The notes beneath the pieces were generated by a model, which was not told the origin of the DNA, ran no database searches, and saw nothing but the letters and a program-made list of their open reading frames with translations. The position numbers were made by a program, and so were the translations under genes. Shown here piece after piece: positions 44,947 to 52,687 of a DNA stretch of 64,000 nt. Origin of the DNA: Desulfarculus baarsii DSM 2075 (GTDB taxonomy: Bacteria; Desulfobacterota; Desulfarculia; Desulfarculales; Desulfarculaceae); NCBI RefSeq assembly GCF_000143965.1, contig NC_014365.1, positions 1,825,501 to 1,889,500 on the forward strand, read 5' to 3'. How positions within the stretch are numbered: the first letter of the stretch is position 1; every line of letters begins with the position of its first letter.

Positions 44947-45747
44947 TCAAAAATCCCTATCCTGGCGCACTTGCAACCTGTCGCGCAGGCCTTCGGCCAG
45001 CAGGTTGCAGCCCAGCACAGTGGCCGTGATGGCCAGGCCCGGCGCCAGCATCAGCCATGGCGCGCGAGCCAGGTTGGCCCGCGCCTCGTGAAGCATGGCC
45101 CCCCATTCCGGCGTGGGCGGCTGGGCCCCCAGGCCAAGATAGCCCAGCCCCGAGATGGCCACGATCATCCAGCCGGTTTTCAGCGAGGCCGCCACCAAAA
45201 TCGGCGCGGCGATCTCGGGCAGGACGTAACGCCGCGCGATGGCCCATCGGCCCAGGCCCAGGGCCTGGCCGGCCACGACAAAGCGCCGCGCCAGGGCGGC
45301 CACGGCCAGGCCCCGCGTGAAACGCGCCCACCAGGCCCAACCCGCCGCCGCCGCGCCCAGGCACACGCTCAAAAGCGATGGCCCCATGGCCCCGGCCAAG
45401 GCCAAGGCCAGCACCAGGCCGGGAAAGGCCAGGCCCACGTCCACCAGGCGCATCAAAAAGCCGTCCCAACGGCCGCCCAGCATGGCCGCCAAGAGCCCCA
45501 GGCCCAGGCCCAGGCCCAGGGCCAGGCCCGAGGCCAGCATTGCCGCGCCCAACGAATTGCGCGCGCCATAAATAATGCGCGATAGCTGATCGCGACCCAG
45601 GCGGTCGGCGCCCAGCGGGCGCTCCAGGCTGGGCGGGCGAAGGCGTTGGCCCAGATCAACGGCGTTGGGATCGTGGGGCGCCAGCCACGGCGCGGCCACG
45701 GCGACCAGCATCAAAAGCGCCACGATGGCGCCGCCAAGACGGATCAT
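44947..45747 (-). CDS. ABC transporter permease (DppC/NikC type)
   Basis: The frame is open far upstream, but ATG at 45747 overlaps the preceding permease stop (ATGA) and starts a normal permease of 266 residues. The N-terminus has one membrane segment then APHDPNAVDLGQRLRPPS and HPLGADRLGRDQLSR-type motif (PLGADRLGRD), which marks DppC/NikC proteins. The coupling region ARRYVLPEIAAPILV lies about two thirds along. Together with the upstream permease it forms the inner-membrane channel. Confidence 0.93.
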   Translation of the reverse strand: MIRLGGAIVALLMLVAVAAPWLAPHDPNAVDLGQRLRPPSLERPLGADRLGRDQLSRIIYGARNSLGAAMLASGLALGLGLGLGLLAAMLGGRWDGFLMRLVDVGLAFPGLVLALALAGAMGPSLLSVCLGAAAAGWAWWARFTRGLAVAALARRFVVAGQALGLGRWAIARRYVLPEIAAPILVAASLKTGWMIVAISGLGYLGLGAQPPTPEWGAMLHEARANLARAPWLMLAPGLAITATVLGCNLLAEGLRDRLQVRQDRDF

Positions 45748-46727
45748 GGCTGGGGCTCCGGGCAAGATTCGCCGGCCGGCGCGGCTTGCCGCAGACGCGG
45801 ATCGACCAGGCGATAAAGCGCGTCCACGCCCAGATTGGCCACGACGTAAAACAGGGCCATCAGCATCACCGCCGCTTGCAAAACCGGCATGTCGCGGGCC
45901 AGGATGGCCTGGGCCGCCAGTTGGCCAAGGCCCGGCCACGAAAAAACCGACTCGACGATCACCGAGCCGCCCAGCAAATGCCCCAGGCACAGGCCCCACA
46001 TCGTCAGCGCCGGCAGCAGCGAGTTTTTGACCACGTGCCGCGTGAAGGTTTGCCAACGCCCAAGGCCCTTGGCCATGGCCAAGCGCACGTAGTCGCGGCT
46101 TTTGGTCTCGATGACGCTGGCCCGCAGCACCCTGGCCTGCATGGCCGCCACGGCCAGGGCCAGGGTCAGCGCCGGCAAGATCAAGTGCTCCGGCCCGCCC
46201 CGGCCCATCACCGGCAGCCAGCCGGCCTCCACGGCGAAAAGCCAGATCAAGAGCATGCCCAGCCAATAATTGGGCGCGCTCATGGCCAAGATGGCGGCCA
46301 GGCGGCCCAGACGATCGATGAGCCGGCCGTGAAACAAACCGCCCAGCAGGCCGCCGGCCAGCGATAAGGCCACCACCAGCCCAAAGGCCGTCAGGGCCAG
46401 TTCGGCCGTGGCCAGGGCCCGGGGGCCCAGCTCCTGGCTGACGGGTCGGCCGCTGACGTAGGACAGGCCAAAATCCAGCCGCGCCGCCCGGCCCAGCCAG
46501 CGCAGGTATTGCAGGGCCAAGGCGTCGTCCAGGCCCATCTCGGCGCGGACCTGGGCCAGCTTCTGGGCCGTGGGGGCCTCGTAGCGGTCGCGCAGCAGGA
46601 TCTCGGCCGGGTCGCCGGGGGCCAGCCAGGTCAGGCCAAAGGTCAACACCGAGACGCCAAGCATGGTCAGCGCCAGCCGCCAGGCCTGGCCCCACAGGCC
46701 GGACAGGACGCGCCAGGGGCCGCTCAA
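45744..46727 (-). CDS. ABC transporter permease (DppB/NikB type)
   Basis: The frame extends to GTG 46763, but TTG at 46727 makes a 4-base TTGA overlap with the methyltransferase stop, the same junction style as elsewhere in this operon, giving 327 residues. Motifs fit the B-type permease: LTFGLTWLAPGDPAEILL, MGLDDALALQYLRWL, GGLFHGRLIDRLGRL and the EAA-like loop RDYVRLAMAKGLGRWQTFTRHVVKNSLLP. Several membrane segments are evident. The start choice is moderately certain only. Confidence 0.9.
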   Translation of the reverse strand: MSGPWRVLSGLWGQAWRLALTMLGVSVLTFGLTWLAPGDPAEILLRDRYEAPTAQKLAQVRAEMGLDDALALQYLRWLGRAARLDFGLSYVSGRPVSQELGPRALATAELALTAFGLVVALSLAGGLLGGLFHGRLIDRLGRLAAILAMSAPNYWLGMLLIWLFAVEAGWLPVMGRGGPEHLILPALTLALAVAAMQARVLRASVIETKSRDYVRLAMAKGLGRWQTFTRHVVKNSLLPALTMWGLCLGHLLGGSVIVESVFSWPGLGQLAAQAILARDMPVLQAAVMLMALFYVVANLGVDALYRLVDPRLRQAAPAGESCPEPQP

Positions 46728-47623
46728 GCCAGGGCCGCCAAACGGCGGGGACAGGCCCACCACAGCACGGCCACCTGCACCGAGCCCTGGGCGAGCACCA
46801 TGCCGTCATGGCAATGACGCCGCAAGACCGAGGCGATCTTGCCGTCCACTTCGGGGCCTCGCCGGCCAAAGATGCCGAAATAGCTGCGATAAAACCGGGC
46901 CACCTTTTCCACGGGCTGACAAAAGCGGCTTGTCCAATGCAGATGGCGCAAATTTGGCCGGCGTTCGGCGGCGATGAGATAGTTCACCGCGCAGCTAAGG
47001 TGGTGGCTGCCCTTGTGAAAGGGCATTTGCAGCACCTCGCCCCACAGCTCCCGCCGAAACTCGTATGGCTCGTGGCCAGTGCCCAGGGTCAGGGCGCAGT
47101 GGCCGCTCGACCAGCTTTCCAAGCGGGCCAGGCCCTCGGGCGACAGGGCCGGCGGGAAAAATCCGGCCAGGGCCAGAGCGCTTTTGCGCGCGGGTCGGTG
47201 ATCGCGCCAGTTGCTGTTAATCGTCGTTATTTCAAGCTGCTGGCTGAAAGATTGGCGCTTCAGGGCCGCCAACATGCCAGCGGAGTTGTCCAGCGCCGTC
47301 ACCCGCGCCCCGGCCTTGGCCAGCGGGATGGCCAGCGTGCCCGGCCCACAGCCCACGTCCAGCACGCTCGCGCCGGGACCGACCACGCCATTGGCCAGCA
47401 ACTCGTCGACCACCGCGCGGCCCAGGGTCTCGGGTTGGCCCCACAGGTCCAGGTAGATGTCGCTGACTTCGTCGTAGAAGCGATCCCAGGCCTTGGGGTC
47501 GATCTCCTGGGTTGTCTTGAGAAACGACGCCTCGTTGGCCCGCCGCCAGGCATCCTCCCAAAACTGGCGGCCGAGGGGGGCCATCTCCACGGCCAGATCT
47601 TGCATTTTCACTGCGGGTATCAT
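46724..47623 (-). CDS. Class I SAM-dependent methyltransferase inside the importer operon
   Basis: The 299-residue protein has the SAM-binding motif I VLDVGCGPGTLAIPLAKAG (about 89-107) and the acidic residue in TALDNSAGML. The N-terminal WEDAWRRANEAS and WDRFYDEVSDIYLD helices form a lid. ATG at 47623 overlaps the binding-protein stop by 4 bases, with GGGAGG in front, so it is co-translated with the importer. It has no signal peptide and should act in the cytoplasm. A role in modifying the imported ligand or its metal carrier is inference. I cannot name the substrate. Confidence 0.85.
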   Translation of the reverse strand: MIPAVKMQDLAVEMAPLGRQFWEDAWRRANEASFLKTTQEIDPKAWDRFYDEVSDIYLDLWGQPETLGRAVVDELLANGVVGPGASVLDVGCGPGTLAIPLAKAGARVTALDNSAGMLAALKRQSFSQQLEITTINSNWRDHRPARKSALALAGFFPPALSPEGLARLESWSSGHCALTLGTGHEPYEFRRELWGEVLQMPFHKGSHHLSCAVNYLIAAERRPNLRHLHWTSRFCQPVEKVARFYRSYFGIFGRRGPEVDGKIASVLRRHCHDGMVLAQGSVQVAVLWWACPRRLAALA

Positions 47624-49140
47624 TGGGCCTCCCAGGGCCCGCGCTCGGTGAGCAGGGGCCGGAAGTTCTGGTCCAGCTCCAGGGCCGGGGCCAGGCCGCG
47701 GCGTTGGGCGTGGATGCTGTGTTCGTGATAAAGGGCTAGCAGCGGCAGTTCGGCGCCGAAGATCTGGGCCAGCTGGCGGTAGATTTCGCGTCTGGCGCGG
47801 GGGTCCATTTCGTGGCGGCCGGCCTCGATGAGCTTTTGCGCCCGCTGGTTGCGCCAGCCCTGATTGGCCGCGCCGTGCTGGTCCAGGTAATACGAATAAA
47901 AAAAGTCCGGGTCGCCGGTCATGAGGGTGTTTGGTTGCAGGCTCAGGTCAAACTGGCTCTTGCGCAGGGCCTCGTAATAGCCGCCGGCCTCGCTGACGAC
48001 GATCTCGGCGGGCCAGCCGGCCTGGCGCAAGCGGTCTTGGATGATCTGGGCCATGTCCAGGTAGGGCCAGCGTTCGGTCGTGCCGGCGTGCAGCAGGATC
48101 AGCAGGGGCCGATTTGGGGCGGCCGGTTGCTCCGCCGCCGGCGGCGCGGCCAGGCCAAAGGCCCAGTCCACGGCCAGGTTGGTGTATGGGGCGCTGGCTG
48201 GCTCGCCGCTGTCGCCGGCCAGGGCCGCCACCAACGCGCGACGATCGACGAGCTCGGCCAGCCAACGTCTGGCCCGAACATCGGCGAATGGCGGCCGGCG
48301 GCAGTTGAAGAGCAGATAGTGGGTGGTGGCCACCTCGCGGCGCTTGAGCTCGACCCTGGGATCGTCGGCCAGTTCGGCGGCCTGCTCGGGCAGGATGGCC
48401 CCCACGTCGGCCACGGCGTCGATCGCGCCGGCCAAGAGGGCCATGACCCGCGTGTGGGCGTCGGGGATGTGGCGGAACTCCACCCGCCGATAGCGGGGTT
48501 TGGGGCCCCAATAATCACCAAAAGCCGTCAGCTCCACGCTCTGGTTGGGCCGGGCCAGCTCCAGGCGATAGGGCCCGGTGGCGATGAATTTTTGGATGCG
48601 CCCGGCTTGATCGAAGCCGCTGGGTTTGAGGATGGGCCCGCCGTAATAGGCCACCAAGCTGGCCAGATTGGGCGAGGGACGCTTCAGGCTGAAAACGACC
48701 TCGTCGCCCACGGCCTCCAGCTTGGCCACCTCGCGGTAGGCCCCGCCGGCGTCGTAGCGGGGATGATTCATGATCCGCCGCAGCGCCTGGGCCGCCTCGG
48801 CGGCGGTCAGGTCCGTGCCGTCGTGAAACTTCACCCCCGGCCGCAGCTTGAAGCGCCAGCGGCGGCCGCCGTCCTCCACCCGCCACGAACTGGCCAGCCA
48901 GGGCAGGGGCCGCATGTCCGGGCCCAGGTAGGTCAGGGCTTCCCAGGCGTTGGTCGAGCCGTGCACAAAGGCCCGGCTGTCGGGGCCGTCGAGGAAATCG
49001 CGGCCCACGCCGATGACAAGGCTGGCGTCGCCGCCGGCCCAGGCGGGCTGGGGCGAAGACGCCAGCATCAAAAGCGTCATAAGCGCGGCGATGATGGCCA
49101 GGGCCGTCAGGCCCCGGCGTTCGGGCAGGGATGCGTTCAA
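47620..49140 (-). CDS. Periplasmic substrate-binding protein (SBP family 5, peptide/nickel type)
   Basis: The 506-residue protein begins with a signal peptide (hydrophobic stretch about 12-30, cleavage near QPAWA). It then follows the family 5 pattern: LTYLGPDMRPLPWLASSW, WRFKLRPGVKFHDGT, RIMNHPRYD, TGPYRLE, and the lobe residues FNCRRPPFADVRARRWL. Start is TTG at 49140, 4 bases after the TonB receptor stop. It should deliver ligand from the periplasm to the two permeases. Peptide, nickel chelate or another metallophore are all possible. Adjacency to a TonB receptor favours a chelate. Confidence 0.88.
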   Translation of the reverse strand: MNASLPERRGLTALAIIAALMTLLMLASSPQPAWAGGDASLVIGVGRDFLDGPDSRAFVHGSTNAWEALTYLGPDMRPLPWLASSWRVEDGGRRWRFKLRPGVKFHDGTDLTAAEAAQALRRIMNHPRYDAGGAYREVAKLEAVGDEVVFSLKRPSPNLASLVAYYGGPILKPSGFDQAGRIQKFIATGPYRLELARPNQSVELTAFGDYWGPKPRYRRVEFRHIPDAHTRVMALLAGAIDAVADVGAILPEQAAELADDPRVELKRREVATTHYLLFNCRRPPFADVRARRWLAELVDRRALVAALAGDSGEPASAPYTNLAVDWAFGLAAPPAAEQPAAPNRPLLILLHAGTTERWPYLDMAQIIQDRLRQAGWPAEIVVSEAGGYYEALRKSQFDLSLQPNTLMTGDPDFFYSYYLDQHGAANQGWRNQRAQKLIEAGRHEMDPRARREIYRQLAQIFGAELPLLALYHEHSIHAQRRGLAPALELDQNFRPLLTERGPWEAQ

Positions 49141-49144
49141 GCTC

Positions 49145-51274
49145 TCACCACGTGTAGCGCAGGCCGATCATGCCTTCCATGTAGAAGCCCTGGTTGACGT
49201 AGACGATCTCGGTGGCGTAGCGCTCGTTGAAGATGTTGACCGCCGAGAGACAGGCGCTCAGCGCCCAGTTTTTGTCCAGCCGCCAATCGCGCCAGATCTT
49301 GGCGTCGACGGTCTGGTAGGCGTCCATGTGGAAGTAGGGCAGATCCTCGTTGTTGTCGGTGTAGTAACGGTCGCCGGAGTAGCGGAAAACCACCTCGCCG
49401 TTGAGTACCGCCGCGTTGGCGTAGCGCAGACCCACGCTGCCCCAATAATCGGGCGAGTTGAGCAGTTGGTTGCCTACGTTTTGCGGATTGACGTCGTCCT
49501 TGGTGATGCGCGAGTGATTGAGCGTGGCCGCCGCGAAGAACAGGAAATGCTCGGTGATGGGCTGATCCAGCGAAAGCTCAAGGCCGTAAATCTCGGCCTC
49601 GCCGATGTTTCTGGTGTGGATCAAAATCGTGTTGGGTAAGGTCGGGTGCTGGTCATAGGAATAGGCCATGATGTCTTTGATCTTGCCGTAGTAGGTGGTG
49701 GCCTTGAACAGGGTCTTCCACTGATTCAGGGTCACGTCGGTTCCCAGGTCGACCATCCAGGTTTGCTCGGGCTCCAGGTTGGGGTTGGCCTCGCGCTGGG
49801 TGGCGCCCACGTTCTGGTTCTGGAAGTACCACTTGGCGTTGCCGGGCCAATAGGCCGTGCCGGCGTTGGCCCGCACGGCGATGGTGTCGTTGAAGCGATA
49901 CTTCACGCCGCCGCGATAGGTCACGTGGTCCTTGCTGACCGCGCCGGGCTCCTTGTCGCTGGAGCCCGAGTCGTAGATGTCGTGATAGCGCCAATAATCG
50001 TAGCGCACGCCGGCCAGGATGCTCAACTTGTCGTCGAGCAGGAACTGCTGGTCTTGCATGTAGACGGCGGCCATGTCGGTGGTGATGTCGGAGCGATAGG
50101 TCTGGTTGGAGCTTGTGCCCTGATAATATCTGGTCTTTTCTTTTTCCTGGGCCAGGGAGGCGCCGGTGGTGAGCACGTTGTTTTCGCCAAGGTAAAAGTC
50201 GGTTTGCAGCTCCAGGGGCAGGCGCTGGCGGTCCCAGGTGGTGGTCTGGGTGATGGTGTCGTTGAGCACGACCCTGCCGTTGACCAGGCTCAGGCCGGTG
50301 GTCTCCTGGGAAGGGATGGACTGGAACTGATAGCCGGTGGTGGCCGTCAGCTTGCCCCAGTCGCTCAGCGGCGAGACGAACCGCACGCTGTTGACCACGG
50401 TGTCGCCGTTGTCGTTGATAATGTAGTTGGACTGGCCGCCGTAGAGATAGCGCTGCTGGTAGTTGATGGCCACCGTCAGGCCCATGCCGTTGTCGGCCTC
50501 CCAGCCGGCCTTGCCGGTGAGGTAGGTGTAGTTGTATTTGTTGTTTTCCAACGAGGCCTGGCGCACGTATTGCTTTTGGCCGCGGTTGAAAAGATCGACC
50601 ATGCCGTCCAGGGGCTTCATCTGGAAGCCGTCGGAGTAGTCGCCGCTGTAGCTGAAGTAATAGTTGAACTTGCCGTCGCGGTCGCCCACGGCGGTGTAGG
50701 GCCGGAAGGTGTTCATCGAGCCGTAGCTCATCTTGGCCACCGCGCCCATGCCCTCGTGGCCGCTCCTGGTGATGATGTTGACCGCGCCGCCGGCGGCGCT
50801 GGCCCCGTAGAGAGCCGATGACGGACCCAACACCACGTCCACCCGCTCGATGTCGTTGGGGTTGATGGCCGCCGACATGAAATGGTGAGCCGGCACGCCG
50901 TCGATGAGGTAGACCGTGCGCTGCAAAAAGTGGCCCGTGCCGCGCAGATGGACCCACGGCGGGCCCCAGGGATAATATTGGGCCACGTGCACGCCGGGGA
51001 TGTCGCGGATCAGCTCGCCGAAGTTGTTCATGTAGTAGTTGGGCTGGAAGTCGATGTCCACCCGATCGACCGAGTAGGCGTCCACCGGTGAGAGGTCGGC
51101 CTTGACGTCGGTCTTGGTGGCGGTGACGGTGATGTCCGACATTTCAGTCTTGTCGGCTTCCCAGTTGCGTTTGGCGCTTTGCCCGTCGTCGGCGGCCCAG
51201 GCCGGCGGGCAGCCCAGGGCCAGGGCCGCGACCAGGGCCACGGCGGCGATGAAGCCTCTTCCCCTTTTCTCCAT
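49145..51274 (-). CDS. TonB-dependent outer-membrane receptor
   Basis: The 709-residue receptor has a signal peptide ending PPAWA (about residue 27), a plausible TonB box in MSDITVTATKTD, a plug domain (IRDIPGVHV, VHLRGTG, LIDGVPAHHF, VDVVLGPSSALYGASAAGG, AVNIITRSG) and a beta barrel ending GMIGLRYTW with terminal aromatic. AAGGAA precedes the ATG. It is first in a seven-gene operon with a complete peptide/nickel-type importer and a methyltransferase, so the ligand is probably a metal chelate or similar molecule scarce outside the cell. Upstream lies a promoter and a terminator-like hairpin in the leader. Confidence 0.95.
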   Translation of the reverse strand: MEKRGRGFIAAVALVAALALGCPPAWAADDGQSAKRNWEADKTEMSDITVTATKTDVKADLSPVDAYSVDRVDIDFQPNYYMNNFGELIRDIPGVHVAQYYPWGPPWVHLRGTGHFLQRTVYLIDGVPAHHFMSAAINPNDIERVDVVLGPSSALYGASAAGGAVNIITRSGHEGMGAVAKMSYGSMNTFRPYTAVGDRDGKFNYYFSYSGDYSDGFQMKPLDGMVDLFNRGQKQYVRQASLENNKYNYTYLTGKAGWEADNGMGLTVAINYQQRYLYGGQSNYIINDNGDTVVNSVRFVSPLSDWGKLTATTGYQFQSIPSQETTGLSLVNGRVVLNDTITQTTTWDRQRLPLELQTDFYLGENNVLTTGASLAQEKEKTRYYQGTSSNQTYRSDITTDMAAVYMQDQQFLLDDKLSILAGVRYDYWRYHDIYDSGSSDKEPGAVSKDHVTYRGGVKYRFNDTIAVRANAGTAYWPGNAKWYFQNQNVGATQREANPNLEPEQTWMVDLGTDVTLNQWKTLFKATTYYGKIKDIMAYSYDQHPTLPNTILIHTRNIGEAEIYGLELSLDQPITEHFLFFAAATLNHSRITKDDVNPQNVGNQLLNSPDYWGSVGLRYANAAVLNGEVVFRYSGDRYYTDNNEDLPYFHMDAYQTVDAKIWRDWRLDKNWALSACLSAVNIFNERYATEIVYVNQGFYMEGMIGLRYTW

Positions 51275-51310
51275 TTGCTTTTTTCCTTTGCGACCGGCGC
51301 GCGAAAACGC

Positions 51311-51345
51311 AAAAAGGCCGATCCCCTGCCCTGGGGTTCGGCCTT
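51311..51345 (-). terminator. Terminator hairpin in the leader of the TonB-ABC operon
   Basis: On the minus strand AAGGCCGAACCCC pairs with GGGGATCGGCCTT around a 6-base loop, followed by a U-run (51315-51311). It stands only about 40 bases before the receptor ATG and about 90 bases after the predicted start of transcription. It must be read through for the operon to be expressed, so transcription attenuation is likely. A GAGCG-AAAA-CGCTC hairpin lies just upstream. Confidence 0.7.
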
Positions 51346-51443
51346 CTTGACCAGCGTTCTGCCGAGCGTTTTCGCTCTAACTCATAAAATGTGCGTGCCT
51401 GGATTTTTTCGCGCCGGCTTCTGCGCGGCGATTGCCTTGGCCG

Positions 51444-51472
51444 TTTCTAGCCAACGGCGTGCGTCGTGTCAA
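51444..51472 (-). promoter_or_regulatory. Predicted sigma-70 promoter of the TonB-ABC operon
   Basis: On the minus strand, TTGACA (51472-51467) is followed after exactly 17 bases by TAGAAA (51449-51444). The -35 box is perfect and the -10 box is fair. It lies between the lipoprotein gene end (51510) and the receptor start (51274) and would give a leader of about 160 nucleotides. Confidence 0.65.
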
Positions 51473-51509
51473 GCCCAATCAATGCGAAAGCCATTTTCGC
51501 GGACCAAGC

Positions 51510-52022
51510 TCAGCGATAAGGCCGCGGCGGGCGGTGATGGCCGTCTGGGCGATGGTGGTGCTCTGGCGGGCGGTGATAGCCGCCGGGGCGATGGTGATGT
51601 TCCGGCGGGCGGTGATAGCCGCCGCGCGGGTGATGGTCGTGCCGACGCGGGCCGCCGCCCGATTGCTGGTAGTAATAAAACGTGGCCGATGGCGGCGGGC
51701 TGTAGTACGACGGCGCTGGCGAATAGTAGCCGGGTGATGGCTGTTGATAATATGGTTGCGCGCCGTATTGCGCCGCCTGGGCGTTGGATTCGCCGATGGC
51801 CCCGCCAAAGAGCGCGCCCAGCCCCGCGCCGATGGCCCCGCCCCGCCAGGGATTGTCGTGATCGATGAGCGCGCCGGCCACCGCGCCCACGCCAGCGCCC
51901 ACGGCCCCGCCTTGATAGCCATAATAGCTGGGCGCGCCGCCCGGCCCGGCGCAGCCGGCCGCCAATAGGCCAAATATGGCCAGCGCCGTCAGCGCCGCGC
52001 CGCGAGTGGTCTTTTTGAACAT
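51510..52022 (-). CDS. Glycine-zipper lipoprotein with His-rich C-terminal tail
   Basis: The 170-residue protein has a lipoprotein signal (LFGLLAAGC-like lipobox, lipid-anchored Cys24). A glycine zipper follows at about 38-80 (GGAVGAGVGAVAGALI and GGAIGAGLGALFGGAIGE). The rest is Tyr/Pro-rich and the last 40 residues repeat GGYHRPPEHHHRP units with about a dozen histidines. Glycine-zipper domains associate with membranes; His-rich tails often bind nickel, zinc or copper. It sits just upstream of the TonB-ABC operon, so a link to metal handling is plausible but unproven. Confidence 0.75.
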   Translation of the reverse strand: MFKKTTRGAALTALAIFGLLAAGCAGPGGAPSYYGYQGGAVGAGVGAVAGALIDHDNPWRGGAIGAGLGALFGGAIGESNAQAAQYGAQPYYQQPSPGYYSPAPSYYSPPPSATFYYYQQSGGGPRRHDHHPRGGYHRPPEHHHRPGGYHRPPEHHHRPDGHHRPPRPYR

Positions 52023-52073
52023 CGCAAGCCTCCTTTGGAAGCGACGAAATCGTGAAGATGGCCTCCGGCCGAT

Positions 52074-52511
52074 TCAGCGCCCAGACGGCCAGCGGTCAGG
52101 GCGGCCGGGGCGCTCCCAGCCCGTGGCCACGGCGTAGCGCTCCGGGCCCAGGATGCGCCGGATCTTGAGCTGATAGCGATAGCGCCCGGAGGCGACTTCG
52201 GCGCTGGCCCGCTCCAAGGCGTTCAACTCCATCTCGACGGCGGCCATGTTCAGGTGGCGCTCGCGCATGAGCCTGTCCAGGCGATGGCGGGCCACGTTGA
52301 CGGCCGATTGGGCCTGTTGAAGATCCATGCGCATGCGTTGATGGGCCTGATCGAGGCGGCCTACCTCGTGGCGGGTCAGTTGCAGGCGCTCTATCGTGCC
52401 CCGGTCGCGCCACCACTGGGCCTCCCAAAACGGCCCGTCCGCCGGGCAGACCGACGGCGCGGCCAGGGTCAGCAAAACCAATGTGAAGGCTGCGTATATC
52501 TTTTTGCTCAC
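52074..52511 (-). CDS. Periplasmic ZraP/CpxP/Spy-like (heavy-metal resistance family) protein
   Basis: GTG at 52511 has GGAG about 8 bases upstream and begins right at the signal peptide (SKKIYAAFTLVLLTLAAPSVCPA); ATG at 52526 is an alternative. The mature protein is mostly helical and charged, with WRDRGTIERLQLTRHEVGRLDQAHQ, a heptad-like middle and a final LGPERYAVATG, as in ZraP/CpxP-like periplasmic proteins. Such proteins sense or buffer metals or bind misfolded proteins. It follows the same strand as the His-rich lipoprotein, 51 bases upstream of it, so the two may be co-expressed. Confidence 0.68.
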   Translation of the reverse strand: MSKKIYAAFTLVLLTLAAPSVCPADGPFWEAQWWRDRGTIERLQLTRHEVGRLDQAHQRMRMDLQQAQSAVNVARHRLDRLMRERHLNMAAVEMELNALERASAEVASGRYRYQLKIRRILGPERYAVATGWERPGRPDRWPSGR

Positions 52512-52616
52512 GGCTTTAAACTCCATGGTGATCACTGGCCCAGGCGGACGGCCCATGGCCTTTTGCGCCTAAGACGCTGGCCCTCGGGCCTTTGTTTACA
52601 AAAAAAGCGCGGACGC

Positions 52617-52660
52617 CAAAAAAAACAAGCCCGCGACGCTTTTGTGGCGTCGCGGGCTTG
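52617..52660 (-). terminator. Intrinsic terminator of the acyl-CoA synthetase operon
   Basis: On the minus strand CAAGCCCGCGACGC (52660-52647) pairs with GCGTCGCGGGCTTG (52639-52626) around a 7-base loop, then about 8 U residues. It begins 28 bases after the end of the alpha-subunit gene. Confidence 0.9.
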
Positions 52661-52687
52661 GGCCGCTGAGGCCGCGCGGGTTTTGAT

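Noticed and set aside
44947-46869. 640-codon frame spanning both permease genes
   Set aside because: Its first 370 codons are out of frame with the real upstream permease and Gly/Arg/Pro-rich. The true permease begins at ATG 45747.
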